Origin: Staphylococcus simulans
GTDB taxonomy: Bacteria > Bacillota > Bacilli > Staphylococcales > Staphylococcaceae
Reading direction: 5' to 3'
Length of the DNA stretch: 64,000 nucleotides
Assembly: GCF_002902285.1 (NCBI RefSeq)
Contig: NZ_PPRU01000014.1
Coordinates: 1 to 64,000 of the forward strand
The position numbers and the translations under genes were made by a program. Position 1 is the stretch's first letter; each line of letters starts with the position of its first letter. The notes beneath the pieces are model-generated. The model saw nothing but the letters and a program-made list of their open reading frames with translations, was not told where the DNA came from and made no database searches. This document shows positions 26,363 to 37,862 of the stretch, piece by piece.

Positions 26363-28417
26363 ATGTCTAAAGTAAACCTCATTGATCAGCCGTATACGTT
26401 AGACCAAATCAAAGGTTTAGGTCCAAAACGTATAGCGGTGTTAAATGAATTAAATATTTATAACGTAGAAGATTTAGTGCTTTATTTACCTGTACGCTAT
26501 GAAGATAATAGTGTTATAGATTTAAACGAAGCAGAAGATCAATCAACTGTGACAGTGGTCGGCGAAGTTTACACAACGCCCACTGTCGCTTTTTTTGGCA
26601 GAAACCGTTCTAAAGTTACTGTCCATTTAATGGTCAACAATATAGCGGTAAAAGCTGTGTTTTTTAACCAACCGTATTTAAAAAAGAAAATCAACTTGCA
26701 TGACCATGTGACAATTAAAGGTAAATGGAATCGTGCGAAACAAGAAATCAATGGCATGCGTCTCTTTACGACGAATCAGCCAGAACAAACACAAGACGGC
26801 GAACAATTAGAACCCGTCTATCGTATTAAAGAAGGCATTAAACAAAAGACGCTTCGAGATATCATTCGTAAAGTGTTAGATGATATTGAGATCAACGAAT
26901 GGCTATCTGAAGATTTACGTCAAAAATATAAACTGGAATCGCTAGCGTCAACGATTAGAACGTTGCATTACGCAGATAATAAAACGGCGTTATTAAAAGC
27001 GCGCAGAACATATGCTTTTACTGAGTTGTTTTTATTTGAATTGCGGATGCAGTGGTTGAATCGTTTAGAAAAATCGAGTGATGAAGCGATTGAAATTGAT
27101 TATGATTTAGCACAAGTCAAAGATTTTATTGACAGTTTACCGTTTGAATTAACGGATGCGCAAAAAACTGCAGTGAATGAAATCTTTAGAGACTTGAAAG
27201 CACCGCTTCGCATGCACCGCCTCCTTCAAGGTGACGTAGGTTCTGGTAAAACAGTCGTAGCCGCTTTATGTATGTATGCCTTAAAGACAGCAGGTTATCA
27301 ATCTGCCTTAATGGTACCGACTGAAATCTTAGCGGAACAACATGCGGAAAGTTTAACGGAGCTATTTGGCGACCGCATGAATGTTGCGTTACTGACAGGT
27401 TCAGTTAAAGGTAAGAAGCGAAAACTCTTACTAGAGCAACTTGAAAACGGCACAATTGATTGTTTAATCGGTACACATGCTTTGATTCAAGATGATGTCT
27501 CTTTCCAAAATGTAGGACTAGTGATTACCGATGAACAACATCGCTTTGGTGTTAACCAACGCCAAGCATTACGTGAAAAGGGAGCCATGACGAATGTGCT
27601 CTTTATGACTGCGACACCGATTCCAAGAACATTAGCCATTTCTGTTTTCGGTGAAATGGATGTGTCATCGATTAAACAATTGCCTAAAGGTCGTAAACCA
27701 ATTAAAACGATGTGGGCAAAACATGAAGCCTATGAATCGGTCCTAAACCAAATGACAGCAGAGTTAAATAAAGGCAGACAAGCTTATGTGATCAGTCCGC
27801 TCATTGAGAGTTCAGAACACTTAGAAGATGTACAAAACGTCGTAGAGTTATATGAATCACTCGAACAACATTATGGTGTTGGTCGCGTCGGCTTACTGCA
27901 TGGTAAAATGCCTGCAGATGAAAAAGATGATGTAATGCAGCGCTTTAACCAACATGACATTGATATTTTAGTTTCAACTACAGTGGTTGAAGTGGGTGTA
28001 AACGTACCGAATGCGACATTTATGATTATTTATGATGCTGATCGTTTCGGTTTATCTACACTCCATCAGTTAAGAGGTCGTGTCGGTCGTAGCGACCATC
28101 AAAGTTATTGTGTGCTGATTGCCTCTCCTAAAACAGAAACAGGGATTGAGCGTATGACCATTATGACGCAAACGACAGATGGATTTGAACTGAGTGAGCG
28201 TGATTTAGAAATGCGTGGACCTGGTGATTTCTTCGGTGTAAAACAAAGTGGTCTGCCTGATTTCTTAGTCGCAAACATAGTCGAAGATTATCGTATGTTA
28301 GAAGTCGCAAGAGATGAAGCGGCAGAACTTATTCAATCAGGTGTCTTCTTTACAGACCAATATGCGATTTTGCGCAACTTTGTAGAACAAAATCTCTTGC
28401 ATACAAGTTTTGATTAA
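26363..28417 (+). CDS. recG: ATP-dependent DNA helicase RecG
   Basis: Branch-migrating helicase of 684 residues that remodels stalled forks and Holliday junctions. The N-terminal wedge domain covers about 1-230. Helicase motifs follow: [11 protein letters not shown] (motif I), DEQHRFG (motif II), TATPIPRT (III), then the LRGRVGRS region (VI). The C-terminal TRG-like segment is present. ATG 26363 has GGTGATT before it and fits the staphylococcal N-terminus ([11 protein letters not shown]). Confidence 0.95.
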   Translation: MSKVNLIDQPYTLDQIKGLGPKRIAVLNELNIYNVEDLVLYLPVRYEDNSVIDLNEAEDQSTVTVVGEVYTTPTVAFFGRNRSKVTVHLMVNNIAVKAVFFNQPYLKKKINLHDHVTIKGKWNRAKQEINGMRLFTTNQPEQTQDGEQLEPVYRIKEGIKQKTLRDIIRKVLDDIEINEWLSEDLRQKYKLESLASTIRTLHYADNKTALLKARRTYAFTELFLFELRMQWLNRLEKSSDEAIEIDYDLAQVKDFIDSLPFELTDAQKTAVNEIFRDLKAPLRMHRLLQGDVGSGKTVVAALCMYALKTAGYQSALMVPTEILAEQHAESLTELFGDRMNVALLTGSVKGKKRKLLLEQLENGTIDCLIGTHALIQDDVSFQNVGLVITDEQHRFGVNQRQALREKGAMTNVLFMTATPIPRTLAISVFGEMDVSSIKQLPKGRKPIKTMWAKHEAYESVLNQMTAELNKGRQAYVISPLIESSEHLEDVQNVVELYESLEQHYGVGRVGLLHGKMPADEKDDVMQRFNQHDIDILVSTTVVEVGVNVPNATFMIIYDADRFGLSTLHQLRGRVGRSDHQSYCVLIASPKTETGIERMTIMTQTTDGFELSERDLEMRGPGDFFGVKQSGLPDFLVANIVEDYRMLEVARDEAAELIQSGVFFTDQYAILRNFVEQNLLHTSFD

Positions 28418-28466
28418 AAATGAACGCTTTAAATAAAGACAAATCCTTTTGATTTAACAATACATG

Positions 28467-28520
28467 ACACAACAGACTAATTTCGATACACTATACTTAA
28501 TTAGGCTGTTGTGTTTTTTG
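28467..28520 (+). terminator. Terminator after recG
   Basis: A long interrupted stem, ACACAACAG with CTGTTGTGT and inner CTAATT with AATTAG, followed by a run of six T. It separates recG from the FapR regulon. Confidence 0.8.
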
Positions 28521-28550
28521 TTGAGCAAATTTAAGAGAAAATGATATGAT
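28521..28550 (+). promoter_or_regulatory. fapR operon promoter
   Basis: TTGAGC (28521-28526) and TATGAT (28545-28550) are separated by 18 bases, with the FapR-like operator immediately downstream. Confidence 0.65.
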
Positions 28551-28558
28551 ATGTAGGT

Positions 28559-28583
28559 AGTCTTAAGACTTGGTACTAATTAG
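28559..28583. promoter_or_regulatory. FapR operator (autoregulation)
   Basis: AGTCTTAAGACT is a perfect 12-base palindrome next to TTGGTACTAAT. Read on the minus strand this gives ATTAGTACCAAGTCTTAA, very like the known FapR box. It overlaps the expected transcription start, so FapR binding should block the operon until malonyl-CoA rises. Confidence 0.75.
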
Positions 28584-28594
28584 GGGGTAAAGCG

Positions 28595-29152
28595 ATGAAG
28601 TTGAAGAAACAAGAACGACGTGAAGCTATCAAACAACGACTGCAGGAAAACCCCTTTATGACTGATAATGAACTCAGTGATTTATTTTCTGTCAGTATCC
28701 AAACCATCAGATTAGATAGAACGTTTTTGAAGATTCCAGAATTACGTAAACGTATTAAAACCGTTGCTGAGCATAACTATAAGCATATTCGTGCAATAGA
28801 AGGAAATGAGATTATCGGAGATTTAATCCGGGTAGAACCAGATGTGACTGCAGAATCTTTGATTTATATTACGGAAGATTCAGTCTTTACACGTAATGAC
28901 ATTGCACGTGGACATATTCTTTTTGCGCAAGCGAATTCATTATGCGTTGCTTTAATCCAAAAGAGTATGGTGCTGACAAGAGAAAGCCAAGTGACGTTTT
29001 TAAAACAAGTGAAACTGCATGATACAGTCCATGCCTTTGCGCAAGTGGTTGATTTCGGTTCGAAATATATTACTGTTGCGGTTTCGTCTTATGTGAAAGA
29101 TAAATGTGTTTTTAAAGGTACATTTAAAATGTATTATTATAACGAGGAGTGA
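28595..29152 (+). CDS. fapR: Fatty acid and phospholipid biosynthesis repressor FapR
   Basis: Malonyl-CoA-responsive repressor of 185 residues. The N-terminal DeoR-like helix-turn-helix (about 10-50; [21 protein letters not shown]) is followed by a linker helix and a hot-dog domain (about 80-185) that binds malonyl-CoA or malonyl-ACP. It is the first gene of the fapR-plsX-fabD-fabG operon and has a candidate operator in its own promoter. Length and order are typical. Confidence 0.95.
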   Translation: MKLKKQERREAIKQRLQENPFMTDNELSDLFSVSIQTIRLDRTFLKIPELRKRIKTVAEHNYKHIRAIEGNEIIGDLIRVEPDVTAESLIYITEDSVFTRNDIARGHILFAQANSLCVALIQKSMVLTRESQVTFLKQVKLHDTVHAFAQVVDFGSKYITVAVSSYVKDKCVFKGTFKMYYYNEE

Positions 29153-29159
29153 TCACGAA

Positions 29160-30146
29160 ATGGTGACATTAGCCATTGATATGATGGGTGGAGATGACGC
29201 ACCGGGTATCGTGTTAGAAGCGGTAGAGCAAGCGTTGAATGACTTCCCAGATTTACATATAATTTTATTCGGAGATGAAGCACAGTGCACACTAAAACAT
29301 GACCGTTTGGATTTCCGTCATACGACTGAAGAAATCGAAATGGAAGATGAGCCGGTTCGTGCCATTAAACGTAAAAAAGACAGTTCAATGGTCAGAGCTG
29401 CACAAGCAGTTAAAGACGGTGAAGCTTCTGGTTGTGTCTCAGCTGGTAATACCGGTGCTTTGATGTCAGCAGGTTTATTTATTGTCGGCCGTATTAAAGG
29501 TGTCGCACGTCCAGCATTAGTTGTAACTTTACCGACAGTTTCAGGTAAAGGTTTTGTGTTCTTAGATGTAGGTGCAAATGCGGATGCGAAACCGGAGCAT
29601 TTATTACAGTATGCGCAACTCGGCAATATTTACGCTGAGAAAATCCGTGGTATCGGTGCACCGAAAGTTGCATTATTAAACATCGGAACTGAAGCGAAAA
29701 AAGGTAACAGTCTAACGAAAGCAACGTATGATTTAATGAAAGCTGATTCATCATTCTATTTCTCAGGAAATGTTGAAGCGAAAACTTTAATGGAAGATGC
29801 GGCTGATGTCGTGGTCACTGATGGCTTTACAGGCAATATGGTCTTAAAGAATTTAGAAGGCACTGCGAAATCAATCGGTAAAATGTTAAAGTCTACATTA
29901 ATGGCAAGCTTTAAAAATAAATTAGCTGCCTTAGTCTTGAAGAAAGACTTAAGCAACATGAGTAAAAAAATGGATTACGCTGAATATGGCGGTTCTGTAC
30001 TACTTGGTTTAGATGGTATTGTGGTTAAAGCACATGGCAGTTCTAATGCGAGGGCTTTTTATTCTGCGATTCGCCAAGCGAAAATCGCAGGAGAACAACA
30101 TATTGTTGAAGTAATGAAAGAGACGGTAGGTGAACAAAATGGGTAA
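29160..30146 (+). CDS. plsX: Phosphate acyltransferase PlsX
   Basis: Makes acyl-phosphate from acyl-ACP and phosphate, the donor for PlsY. The 328-residue protein begins [16 protein letters not shown], the family N-terminus, and has [12 protein letters not shown] near 95 and [10 protein letters not shown] near 220. ATG 29160 matches homologues; GAGGAG lies ten bases upstream. It overlaps fabD by eight bases. Confidence 0.95.
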   Translation: MVTLAIDMMGGDDAPGIVLEAVEQALNDFPDLHIILFGDEAQCTLKHDRLDFRHTTEEIEMEDEPVRAIKRKKDSSMVRAAQAVKDGEASGCVSAGNTGALMSAGLFIVGRIKGVARPALVVTLPTVSGKGFVFLDVGANADAKPEHLLQYAQLGNIYAEKIRGIGAPKVALLNIGTEAKKGNSLTKATYDLMKADSSFYFSGNVEAKTLMEDAADVVVTDGFTGNMVLKNLEGTAKSIGKMLKSTLMASFKNKLAALVLKKDLSNMSKKMDYAEYGGSVLLGLDGIVVKAHGSSNARAFYSAIRQAKIAGEQHIVEVMKETVGEQNG

Positions 30147-31065
30147 AACAGCAATTATTTTTCCAGGACAAGGTGCACAAAAAGTAGGTATGGCGCAAGA
30201 TTTGTATCAACAAGATACAAAAGCTACTGAAATTTTAGATGCTGCACAAGATGCGGCAGGCTTTGATTTATTAGAAACTATGTTTACAGATGAAGAAGGT
30301 AAACTAGGCGAAACTGAAAACACACAACCGGCATTGTTAACACATAGTATTGCGTTATTAAACGCATTAGGTGATGTTGATGCGGACTATACAATGGGAC
30401 ACAGCTTGGGTGAGTATTCAAGTTTAGTCGCAGCAAAAGTCTTAGCATTCGAAGATGCGGTTAAAATCGTCCGTAAAAGAGGCGAATTGATGGCACAAGC
30501 TTTCCCAAGCGGTGTCGGCAGCATGGCAGCGGTACTTGGTTTAGATTATGATGATGTCGCAAAAATCTGTGAAGATTTATCAGAAGAAGGTTCTATTATT
30601 GAACCGGCGAACATCAACTCACCAGGTCAAGTTGTAGTTTCAGGCCATAAAACAGCGATTGATCGTATTGTAAAAGAAGGTAAAAGCTTAGGTGCGAAAC
30701 GTGTCTTACCATTAAAAGTGTCAGGACCTTTCCACTCATCTATGATGCAAGTCATTGAAAAAGACTTCGAAGATTACATCAATCAATTCGAATGGCACGA
30801 TGCTGAAATTCCGGTTGTTCAAAACTATCATGCGCAAGCTGAAACTGACGCAGAAGTGATTAAACAAAACATGGTCAAACAATTGTATTCACCAGTTCAA
30901 TTCATTCAATCAACTGAGTATTTAATTGAACAAGGTGTCGACCACTTTATTGAAATCGGACCTGGCAAAGTTTTATCGGGCTTAATCAAGAAAATCAACA
31001 GAGACGTTAAATTAACTTCGATTCAAACACTCGAAGATGTTAAAGGATGGAATGAACATGAGTAA
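30139..31065 (+). CDS. fabD: Malonyl-CoA:ACP transacylase FabD
   Basis: Moves malonyl from CoA to ACP. The protein has 308 residues, the standard length. IIFPGQGAQ is at residues 6-14 and the catalytic Ser is S89 in GHSLGEYS; the catalytic His lies in GPFHSSM near 199. ATG 30139 is chosen because GGTAGGTGA lies upstream. It overlaps plsX and fabG by eight bases each, so three genes are translationally coupled. Confidence 0.95.
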   Translation: MGKTAIIFPGQGAQKVGMAQDLYQQDTKATEILDAAQDAAGFDLLETMFTDEEGKLGETENTQPALLTHSIALLNALGDVDADYTMGHSLGEYSSLVAAKVLAFEDAVKIVRKRGELMAQAFPSGVGSMAAVLGLDYDDVAKICEDLSEEGSIIEPANINSPGQVVVSGHKTAIDRIVKEGKSLGAKRVLPLKVSGPFHSSMMQVIEKDFEDYINQFEWHDAEIPVVQNYHAQAETDAEVIKQNMVKQLYSPVQFIQSTEYLIEQGVDHFIEIGPGKVLSGLIKKINRDVKLTSIQTLEDVKGWNEHE

Positions 31066-31795
31066 AAGTGCATTAGTAACAGGAGCTTCAAGAGGTATTG
31101 GGCGCAGTATTGCGTTACAGTTAGCTGAAGAAGGTTATAATGTCGCAGTCAACTATGCAGGCAATAAAGACAAAGCAGAAGCAGTTGTCGCAGAAATCAA
31201 GGATAAAGGTGTTGAAGCCTTTGCGATTCAAGCAGATGTCGCAAATCCTGATGAAGTTAAAGACATGATTCAAGAAGTCGTAAAACAATTCGGTTCTTTA
31301 GACGTATTAGTCAACAACGCAGGTATTACACGTGACAACTTATTAATGCGTATGAAAGAACAAGAATGGGATGACGTGATTAACACAAACTTAAAAGGTG
31401 TGTTCAACTGTATTCAAAAAGCAACACGTCAAATGATGAAACAAAGAAGCGGTGCAATCATCAACTTATCTAGTGTGGTGGGCGCAGTCGGCAACCCTGG
31501 TCAAGCAAACTACGTTGCGACTAAAGCAGGGGTTATCGGATTAACAAAAACTGCAGCACGTGAACTTGCGTCACGTAACATTACAGTTAACGCAGTAGCA
31601 CCAGGCTTTATCGTTTCTGATATGACAGATGCGTTGAATGACGACCTTAAAGATCAAATGAAATCACAAATTCCATTAGGCCGTTTCGGCGAAGATACAG
31701 ACATTGCGAACACAGTAGCTTTCTTAGCTTCTGACAAAGCAAAATACATTACTGGCCAAACTATCCATGTTAATGGCGGTATGTTTATGGAATAA
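31058..31795 (+). CDS. fabG: 3-oxoacyl-ACP reductase FabG
   Basis: NADPH-dependent short-chain dehydrogenase of 245 residues that performs the first reduction in fatty acid elongation. The Rossmann motif TGASRGIG (7-14), NNAGI near 87-91, and the catalytic Ser-Tyr-Lys (LSSVVG; YVATKAG) are present. The C-terminal [14 protein letters not shown] is typical. ATG 31058 follows AAAGGATGG. It overlaps fabD by eight bases. Confidence 0.96.
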   Translation: MSKSALVTGASRGIGRSIALQLAEEGYNVAVNYAGNKDKAEAVVAEIKDKGVEAFAIQADVANPDEVKDMIQEVVKQFGSLDVLVNNAGITRDNLLMRMKEQEWDDVINTNLKGVFNCIQKATRQMMKQRSGAIINLSSVVGAVGNPGQANYVATKAGVIGLTKTAARELASRNITVNAVAPGFIVSDMTDALNDDLKDQMKSQIPLGRFGEDTDIANTVAFLASDKAKYITGQTIHVNGGMFME

Positions 31796-31813
31796 TAACC
31801 ATTAATTCACGAG

Positions 31814-31853
31814 AAGTAGTGGGATTACACTATTTTGTGGGGTAATCCTACTT
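31814..31853 (+). other. Imperfect hairpin between fabG and acpP
   Basis: GGATTAC / GTAATCC extended by AAGTA / TACTT with a three-base bulge; no T run follows. It could be an attenuator or RNA-processing site that lets acpP be expressed at a different level from fabG. Confidence 0.4.
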
Positions 31854-31919
31854 GTATTCTTGATGATAAAATGGGAAAATAATAGAGTCGTATAGGCTTT
31901 TTAAAGGAGGTGAATCGAC

Positions 31920-32153
31920 GTGGAAAACTTCGATAAAGTTAAAGATATCATCGTTGACCGTTTAGGTGTAGATGCTGACAAAGTAACTGAAGATGCATCT
32001 TTCAAAGATGATTTAGGCGCTGACTCACTTGATATCGCAGAATTAGTTATGGAATTAGAAGACGAGTTCGGTACTGAAATTCCAGATGAAGAAGCTGAAA
32101 AAATCAATACAGTTGGTGACGCAGTAAACTTCATCAACAACCTTGAAAAATAA
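31920..32153 (+). CDS. acpP: Acyl carrier protein
   Basis: Acidic 77-residue carrier of the growing acyl chain. The phosphopantetheine site is Ser36 in [10 protein letters not shown]. It uses a GTG start preceded by AAAGGAGGTGAA, a near-perfect ribosome-binding site suiting its high abundance. A strong terminator follows directly. Confidence 0.97.
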   Translation: MENFDKVKDIIVDRLGVDADKVTEDASFKDDLGADSLDIAELVMELEDEFGTEIPDEEAEKINTVGDAVNFINNLEK

Positions 32154-32163
32154 TAACAATATT

Positions 32164-32198
32164 ATCTGAGTCGTCTTAATCAGCGACTCAGATTTTTC
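32164..32198 (+). terminator. Terminator after acpP
   Basis: Perfect ten-base-pair stem (ATCTGAGTCG / CGACTCAGAT) with a ten-base loop and a T-rich tail. Confidence 0.85.
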
Positions 32199-32288
32199 TT
32201 TTGTTTTGCATTAAATTCACGTAAAATGAGACACATAAGCGCATACAGCGCGATGTTGTATTCTGTAAAATTAAAAGGAGGTCATCTT

Positions 32289-33020
32289 TTGACCAAGCAT
32301 AAGAAAGACGCTATGCTGCAGGCTTTTAATCAAAAGTTTGCACAAAAAATGGAGATGTTACATCTCACGTATGACCATTTACCTCTATATCAACAAGCAT
32401 TTTCACATTCTAGTTTTATCAACGATTTTAATATGGACCGACTTGCGCATAATGAGCGCTTAGAGTTCTTAGGAGATGCGGTATTAGAATTGACGGTTTC
32501 ACGGTATTTATATGACAAATATCCAGGATTGCCTGAAGGGAATCTGACAAAAATGCGCGCGACCATCGTTTGTGAACCCTCACTTGTAATATTTGCGAAT
32601 AAAATCAAATTAAATGAATTAATCCTACTTGGCAAAGGCGAAGAAAAAACTGGTGGACGCACACGTCCGTCGCTCGTATCAGATGCCTTTGAAGCTTTTG
32701 TAGGCGCTTTATACTTAGACCAAGGATTAGATGTGGTATGGCAATTTGCGCAAGAAGTTATCTTCCCCTACGTTGAAGATGATGCGCTAATGGGTGTCAT
32801 TGACTTTAAAACACAATTCCAAGAATATATTCATCGCTTGAATAAAGGCAGTGTCACATATCGTTTAATTCATGAAGAAGGTCCAGCACATCACCGTCTC
32901 TTTACCTCAGAAGTATTATTAGAAGGTGAAGCGGTGGCAGAAGGCCAAGGCAGAACGAAGAAAGAATCAGAACAAAAAGCCGCAGAGAAGGCTTATAAAG
33001 TGATGAATCAGAAACAATGA
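32289..33020 (+). CDS. rnc: Ribonuclease III
   Basis: Double-strand-specific endoribonuclease of 243 residues for rRNA processing and antisense-mRNA decay. The catalytic signature [14 protein letters not shown] lies near 58-71, and a C-terminal double-stranded RNA-binding domain spans about 170-240 ([15 protein letters not shown]). A TTG start at 32289 is preferred over an upstream ATG at 32226: AAAGGAGG lies seven bases before it, and the resulting length equals the staphylococcal norm. Confidence 0.94.
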   Translation: MTKHKKDAMLQAFNQKFAQKMEMLHLTYDHLPLYQQAFSHSSFINDFNMDRLAHNERLEFLGDAVLELTVSRYLYDKYPGLPEGNLTKMRATIVCEPSLVIFANKIKLNELILLGKGEEKTGGRTRPSLVSDAFEAFVGALYLDQGLDVVWQFAQEVIFPYVEDDALMGVIDFKTQFQEYIHRLNKGSVTYRLIHEEGPAHHRLFTSEVLLEGEAVAEGQGRTKKESEQKAAEKAYKVMNQKQ

Positions 33021-33060
33021 ACAAGCTGTGTCAAACAGTGATAGGGAGATCGAGTGAAGT

Positions 33061-36000
33061 ATGGTTTATTTAAAATCAATCAATGCAGTCGGATTCAAAT
33101 CGTTTGCGCAGCAAACTGAAGTCCACTTTGACCAAGGTGTGACCGCAATTGTAGGTCCGAACGGCAGCGGTAAAAGTAACGTAACAGATGCCATCAAATG
33201 GGTCTTAGGTGAACAGTCTGCGAAATCTTTACGCGGTTCGAAAATGGAAGATATTATCTTTTCCGGCGCAGAACATCGCAAAGCACAAAACTATGCGGAA
33301 GTTCGATTAAAATTAGATAATCATGCACATCAATTAAACGTTGAAGAAGACGAAATCATCGTTACACGCAGGCTGTACCGCAGCGGCGAGAGTGCGTATT
33401 ATTTAAATAACGAACGTGCCCGTTTAAGAGATATCACAGATCTCTTTTTAGATTCAGGACTAGGTAAAGAAGCATTCAGTATTATCTCACAGGGCCGTGT
33501 AGATGAAATCTTGAATGCGAAACCCGCTGACAGACGTCAAATTATTGAAGAATCTGCAGGTGTATTAAAGTATAAAAAGCGTAAAGCAGCATCTGTTCAA
33601 AAGTTAGATCAAACAGAAGAAAACTTAAATCGTGTTGAAGATATTTTGTATGATTTAGAAGGTCGTGTAGAACCTTTAAGAGAAGAAGCTGCGATTGCGA
33701 AAGAGTACCAACATTTATCTAAAGAAATGAAGAAAAGCGATGTATTGGTGACGGTTCATGATATTAATGAGTATAACGAAGCTATCAGTAAAGCAGATGA
33801 ACGCTTAAATATCTTAAAGAGCCAACAAGCGCAAAAAGAAGCAGACCAAAATCGCTATTCTCGCACGCTAGCGAATTATAAAGCGGAATTAAATCAACAA
33901 AACGATGAAATTGAACGCTTGAATTATCAGTTAGTCCAAGCAACAGAAGCAGCAGAAAAATTATCAGGTCAGCTGAATGTATTAGAAGAACGTAAGCGTA
34001 ACCAATCACAAACAAATGCGCGTTATGAAGAAGAACAAGAAGCATTGCAAGCACAACATGCGCAATTGATTGAAGATCAACAACAAGCTAAAGCAGATAA
34101 ACAAACGCTGACTGAAAAACAACAAAGTTTAGCTGCAGAAGTGAAAAAGCTTGAAGACCAATTATATGTATCAGATGCAGATCATGAAGAGCAACTAGAA
34201 GAGATTAAAAACAGTTATTATGATTTAATGTCTGAACAATCAGAGGTTAATAACGATATTCGCTTCCTCCAACGCACTATCGAAGAAAACGAAGCCAAAC
34301 AAAATCGTTTAGATAGTCGTTTATTAGATGCGTTCAATCAATTAAAATCAATTCAGTCTGAAATTAATCAAATCACAGCACAACAAAAAGAAAAACAACA
34401 ACAATTAGCTTCCTTAGAGCAACAACAAAAAGACAATGAAGCACAACTGACTGAAACGAAAAATAAACAAAACGAATACGAAGAAAAGTTATACCAAGCG
34501 TATCGTTATACAGATAAATTGAAAGCTAAAATAGAAAGTTTAACCAGTCGTGAAGAAGACTATACGTATTTCTTCAATGGTGTAAAACATGTCTTGAAAG
34601 CGAAAAACAATCCATTGAACGGTATCCATGGCGCAGTAGCAGAAGTGATAGATGTACCCTCAGAATTAACCACAGCCATTGAAACAGCATTAGGCGCTTC
34701 TATGCAGCATATTATTGTGGATACTGAAAAAGATGGACGCCAAGCGATTGCTTATTTAAAACAAAACCGCTTAGGCAGAGCAACATTCCTACCGTTAAAT
34801 GTTATTCAACCAAGACGTTTACAAGCCGATATTATGAACACTGCCCAACAAGCAACAGGTTTTGTCGGGGTGGCTGCGGATTTAATCAGTGTAGATAACA
34901 CCTATAGTGCGATTATTTATAATTTGGTCGGTAATACCATTATTGTTGATGATTTAAAACACGCAAATGAATTAGCACAAGCGATTCGTTATCGTACACG
35001 TATTGTGACATTAGAAGGCGATATCGTGAATCCAGGCGGTTCTATGACTGGTGGCGGTCAACGTCAGACGAAAAGCATTTTAGCACAACGTGATGAATTG
35101 ACGCAGTTGCGTGAACAGTTGAAACAATTTGAACAGCAGACAACTCAATTTGAAAAAGAAGTTCAAGCAGTCAAAGATGAAGCGAATCAATTGAGTGAAA
35201 CATATTTAAAAATCAGTCAACAATATAACGAAGCTAAACAAGCGGTGCATAATATCGAACTAGAATTAGACCGTTTGAAGAAAAGTGAAGCACATATTAA
35301 GAGTGAACATGAAGAGTTTGAATTTGAGAAAAATGATGGCTATCAAAGTGAAAAGAGCCGTGAAACTTTAGAAGCGAAACAACAACAAAAAGAACAACTC
35401 GCGAAAAAGTTAGCCGATTTAGAGCAACAAATCGAAAGCTTGACGCAATTATCTAAAGAAGGTAAAGAAAGTACTGCACAATTACAGCAACAATTGCATC
35501 AAAAACAATCAGATTTAGCTGTGTTGAAAGAACGTAGTAAAACACAACGTCAACAACTTGAACGTATTGATAATCAAATCAAACAAAATCAACTTCAACA
35601 AGAAAAATTAGCAGAAGATATTGAGCTGTTTAATTCTGATGAAGTGACAGGACAAAAAGCTTTTGAAACGATTCAAAAAGATATTGAAATCAAACAACAA
35701 GAAAAAGCAGATTTAAATGAACGCTTAGACGTATTAAAAGGTAAACGTCAAGAAACGAACGCTTCAATAGAAGAATTTGATGACAAACTTCAAGAAACAC
35801 ATCGCGATATCCTATCAATTGAAAACAGCTATCAAGATATCAAAGCAGAGCAATCCAAATTAGATGTGTTGATTTCACATAGTATGGATCACTTAAATGA
35901 TGATTATCATTTAACGTTTGAAGCGGCAAAAGACCTCTATGAACAAGATGAACCGATTGACGCTTTAAGACAGAAAGTGAAATTGACTAAAATGTCGATT

Positions 36001-36630
36001 GAAGAATTAGGTCCAGTTAACCTTAATGCGATTGAACAGTTTGAAGAAGTGTATGAACGCTTTACTTTCTTAGATGAACAACGTACTGATTTAAGAGAAG
36101 CGAAAGCGACATTAGAACAAATCATTCGTGAAATGGACCAAGCGGTAATGGATCGATTCAAAACAACATTCCATGCGGTTCAAGGACATTTCTCAGAAGT
36201 GTTTAAATCATTATTCGGCGGCGGTCAAGCTGAATTGAAATTAACAGATGATGACTATTTAACTGCAGGTGTTGAAATTATCGTACAACCACCAGGTAAG
36301 AAGCTGCAGCATTTGTCATTACTTAGTGGCGGAGAGCGTGCATTAAGTGCAATTGCTTTATTATTTGCGTTATTGAAAGTACGCTCAGCACCATTTGTTA
36401 TACTAGATGAAGTAGAAGCAGCTTTAGATGAGGCGAATGTAATTCGTTATGCGAATTACTTAAGACAATTATCTGAGAAGACACAGTTTATTGTGATTAC
36501 ACACCGTAAAGGAACAATGGAAGCGGCCGATAGACTATATGGTATTACGATGCAAGAATCTGGTGTATCTAAACTGGTAAGTGTGAATTTAAATACGATA
36601 GATGAAGTGTTGAAGGAGGAAGAAAAATGA
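33061..36630 (+). CDS. smc: Chromosome segregation ATPase SMC
   Basis: 1189-residue ATPase that organises and segregates the chromosome with ScpA and ScpB. Walker A (GPNGSGKSN) is near 32-40. Long Gln/Glu/Lys-rich coiled coils at about 170-500 and 670-1000 flank a hinge domain near 510-660 (NGIHGAVAEVIDV onward). The C-terminal head has LLSGGERALSA and Walker B FVILDEVEAALD. The stop overlaps ftsY by four bases. The many CAA codons in the coils reflect protein composition and are not a DNA repeat. Confidence 0.96.
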   Translation: MVYLKSINAVGFKSFAQQTEVHFDQGVTAIVGPNGSGKSNVTDAIKWVLGEQSAKSLRGSKMEDIIFSGAEHRKAQNYAEVRLKLDNHAHQLNVEEDEIIVTRRLYRSGESAYYLNNERARLRDITDLFLDSGLGKEAFSIISQGRVDEILNAKPADRRQIIEESAGVLKYKKRKAASVQKLDQTEENLNRVEDILYDLEGRVEPLREEAAIAKEYQHLSKEMKKSDVLVTVHDINEYNEAISKADERLNILKSQQAQKEADQNRYSRTLANYKAELNQQNDEIERLNYQLVQATEAAEKLSGQLNVLEERKRNQSQTNARYEEEQEALQAQHAQLIEDQQQAKADKQTLTEKQQSLAAEVKKLEDQLYVSDADHEEQLEEIKNSYYDLMSEQSEVNNDIRFLQRTIEENEAKQNRLDSRLLDAFNQLKSIQSEINQITAQQKEKQQQLASLEQQQKDNEAQLTETKNKQNEYEEKLYQAYRYTDKLKAKIESLTSREEDYTYFFNGVKHVLKAKNNPLNGIHGAVAEVIDVPSELTTAIETALGASMQHIIVDTEKDGRQAIAYLKQNRLGRATFLPLNVIQPRRLQADIMNTAQQATGFVGVAADLISVDNTYSAIIYNLVGNTIIVDDLKHANELAQAIRYRTRIVTLEGDIVNPGGSMTGGGQRQTKSILAQRDELTQLREQLKQFEQQTTQFEKEVQAVKDEANQLSETYLKISQQYNEAKQAVHNIELELDRLKKSEAHIKSEHEEFEFEKNDGYQSEKSRETLEAKQQQKEQLAKKLADLEQQIESLTQLSKEGKESTAQLQQQLHQKQSDLAVLKERSKTQRQQLERIDNQIKQNQLQQEKLAEDIELFNSDEVTGQKAFETIQKDIEIKQQEKADLNERLDVLKGKRQETNASIEEFDDKLQETHRDILSIENSYQDIKAEQSKLDVLISHSMDHLNDDYHLTFEAAKDLYEQDEPIDALRQKVKLTKMSIEELGPVNLNAIEQFEEVYERFTFLDEQRTDLREAKATLEQIIREMDQAVMDRFKTTFHAVQGHFSEVFKSLFGGGQAELKLTDDDYLTAGVEIIVQPPGKKLQHLSLLSGGERALSAIALLFALLKVRSAPFVILDEVEAALDEANVIRYANYLRQLSEKTQFIVITHRKGTMEAADRLYGITMQESGVSKLVSVNLNTIDEVLKEEEK

Positions 36631-37862
36631 GCTTTTTTAAACGACTAAAAGATAAGTTTGCGGGCAAACCAACGGAAGAAGAAAAAGAGCTTCAAGACTT
36701 GGACCAAACGGAATCGTCAGAAGAAGACAAGAAACCAGCTGAAAAAGAAGAAAAATCAACGTTACCTGAAGCAAAACCTAAAGAAGAACCGAAAGATGAT
36801 TTCGATTTTGATGACGGTTTAATTTCTATTGAAGAATTTGAAGAAATTGAATCTCAAAAATTAGGTGCGAAATTCAGACAAGGTTTAGAGAAATCACGTG
36901 AAAACTTCCAAGAGCAATTAAATAACTTGATTGCACGTTATCGTACTGTGGATGAAGATTTCTTCGAAGCCTTAGAAGAAATGTTGATTACTGCTGACGT
37001 AGGTTTCAACACAGTGATGGAATTAGTTGATGAACTACGTACAGAAGCACAACGACGTAACATTAAAGAAACAGAAGACTTAAAAGAAGTTATCGTTGAA
37101 AAAATTGTAGAAATTTATCAACAAGAAGACGATAATTCTGAAGTGATGAACTTAGAAGATGGCCGTTTGAATGTCATCTTAATGGTCGGTGTCAATGGTG
37201 TAGGTAAAACGACTACTATCGGTAAATTGGCACACCGTTATAAAGCAGAAGGCAAGAAAGTGATGCTTGCGGCAGGTGATACATTCAGAGCTGGTGCAAT
37301 CAACCAATTAAAAGTATGGGGCGAACGTGTCGGTGTAGATGTTATCAGCCAAAGCGAAGGTTCAGACCCAGCAGCGGTGATGTATGATGCGATTAATGCG
37401 GCCAAACACCAAGGTGTCGATATTTTAATCTGTGACACTGCAGGACGTTTACAAAACAAAGCGAACTTGATGAATGAGTTAGAAAAAATGAAACGTGTCA
37501 TCGGACGTGCGGTTCCAGATGCGCCACATGAAGTATTGCTTTGCCTTGATGCGACAACTGGACAAAACGCATTATCACAAGCACGTAACTTCAAAGATGT
37601 AACGAATGTCACAGGTATTGTATTAACAAAACTTGACGGTACTGCTAAAGGTGGTATTGTATTAGCCATCCGTAATGAACTGCATATTCCAGTTAAATAT
37701 GTCGGTTTAGGTGAGCAATTAGATGACTTACAACCATTCGATCCTGAAAGCTATGTTTATGGCTTATTTGCGGACATGATTGAACAAACAGTTGAAGAAC
37801 ATCAAGAAGAAGCAGCAGAAACAACAGAAAACGACGGTGACACACCTGATGAGCAAAAATGA
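36627..37862 (+). CDS. ftsY: Signal recognition particle receptor FtsY
   Basis: SRP-type GTPase of 411 residues that docks SRP-ribosome complexes at the membrane. An acidic N-terminal region (about 12-60) precedes the N domain and the G domain: [13 protein letters not shown] near 190, DTFRAGA, DTAGRL and [10 protein letters not shown]. It overlaps smc by four bases and ylxM by 14. Length is normal. Confidence 0.96.
   Translation: MSFFKRLKDKFAGKPTEEEKELQDLDQTESSEEDKKPAEKEEKSTLPEAKPKEEPKDDFDFDDGLISIEEFEEIESQKLGAKFRQGLEKSRENFQEQLNNLIARYRTVDEDFFEALEEMLITADVGFNTVMELVDELRTEAQRRNIKETEDLKEVIVEKIVEIYQQEDDNSEVMNLEDGRLNVILMVGVNGVGKTTTIGKLAHRYKAEGKKVMLAAGDTFRAGAINQLKVWGERVGVDVISQSEGSDPAAVMYDAINAAKHQGVDILICDTAGRLQNKANLMNELEKMKRVIGRAVPDAPHEVLLCLDATTGQNALSQARNFKDVTNVTGIVLTKLDGTAKGGIVLAIRNELHIPVKYVGLGEQLDDLQPFDPESYVYGLFADMIEQTVEEHQEEAAETTENDGDTPDEQK

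Noticed and set aside
33800-35800. Apparent CAA/GAA-rich repetitive DNA
   Set aside because: Reflects the Gln/Glu-rich coiled coils of SMC, not a tandem repeat array.
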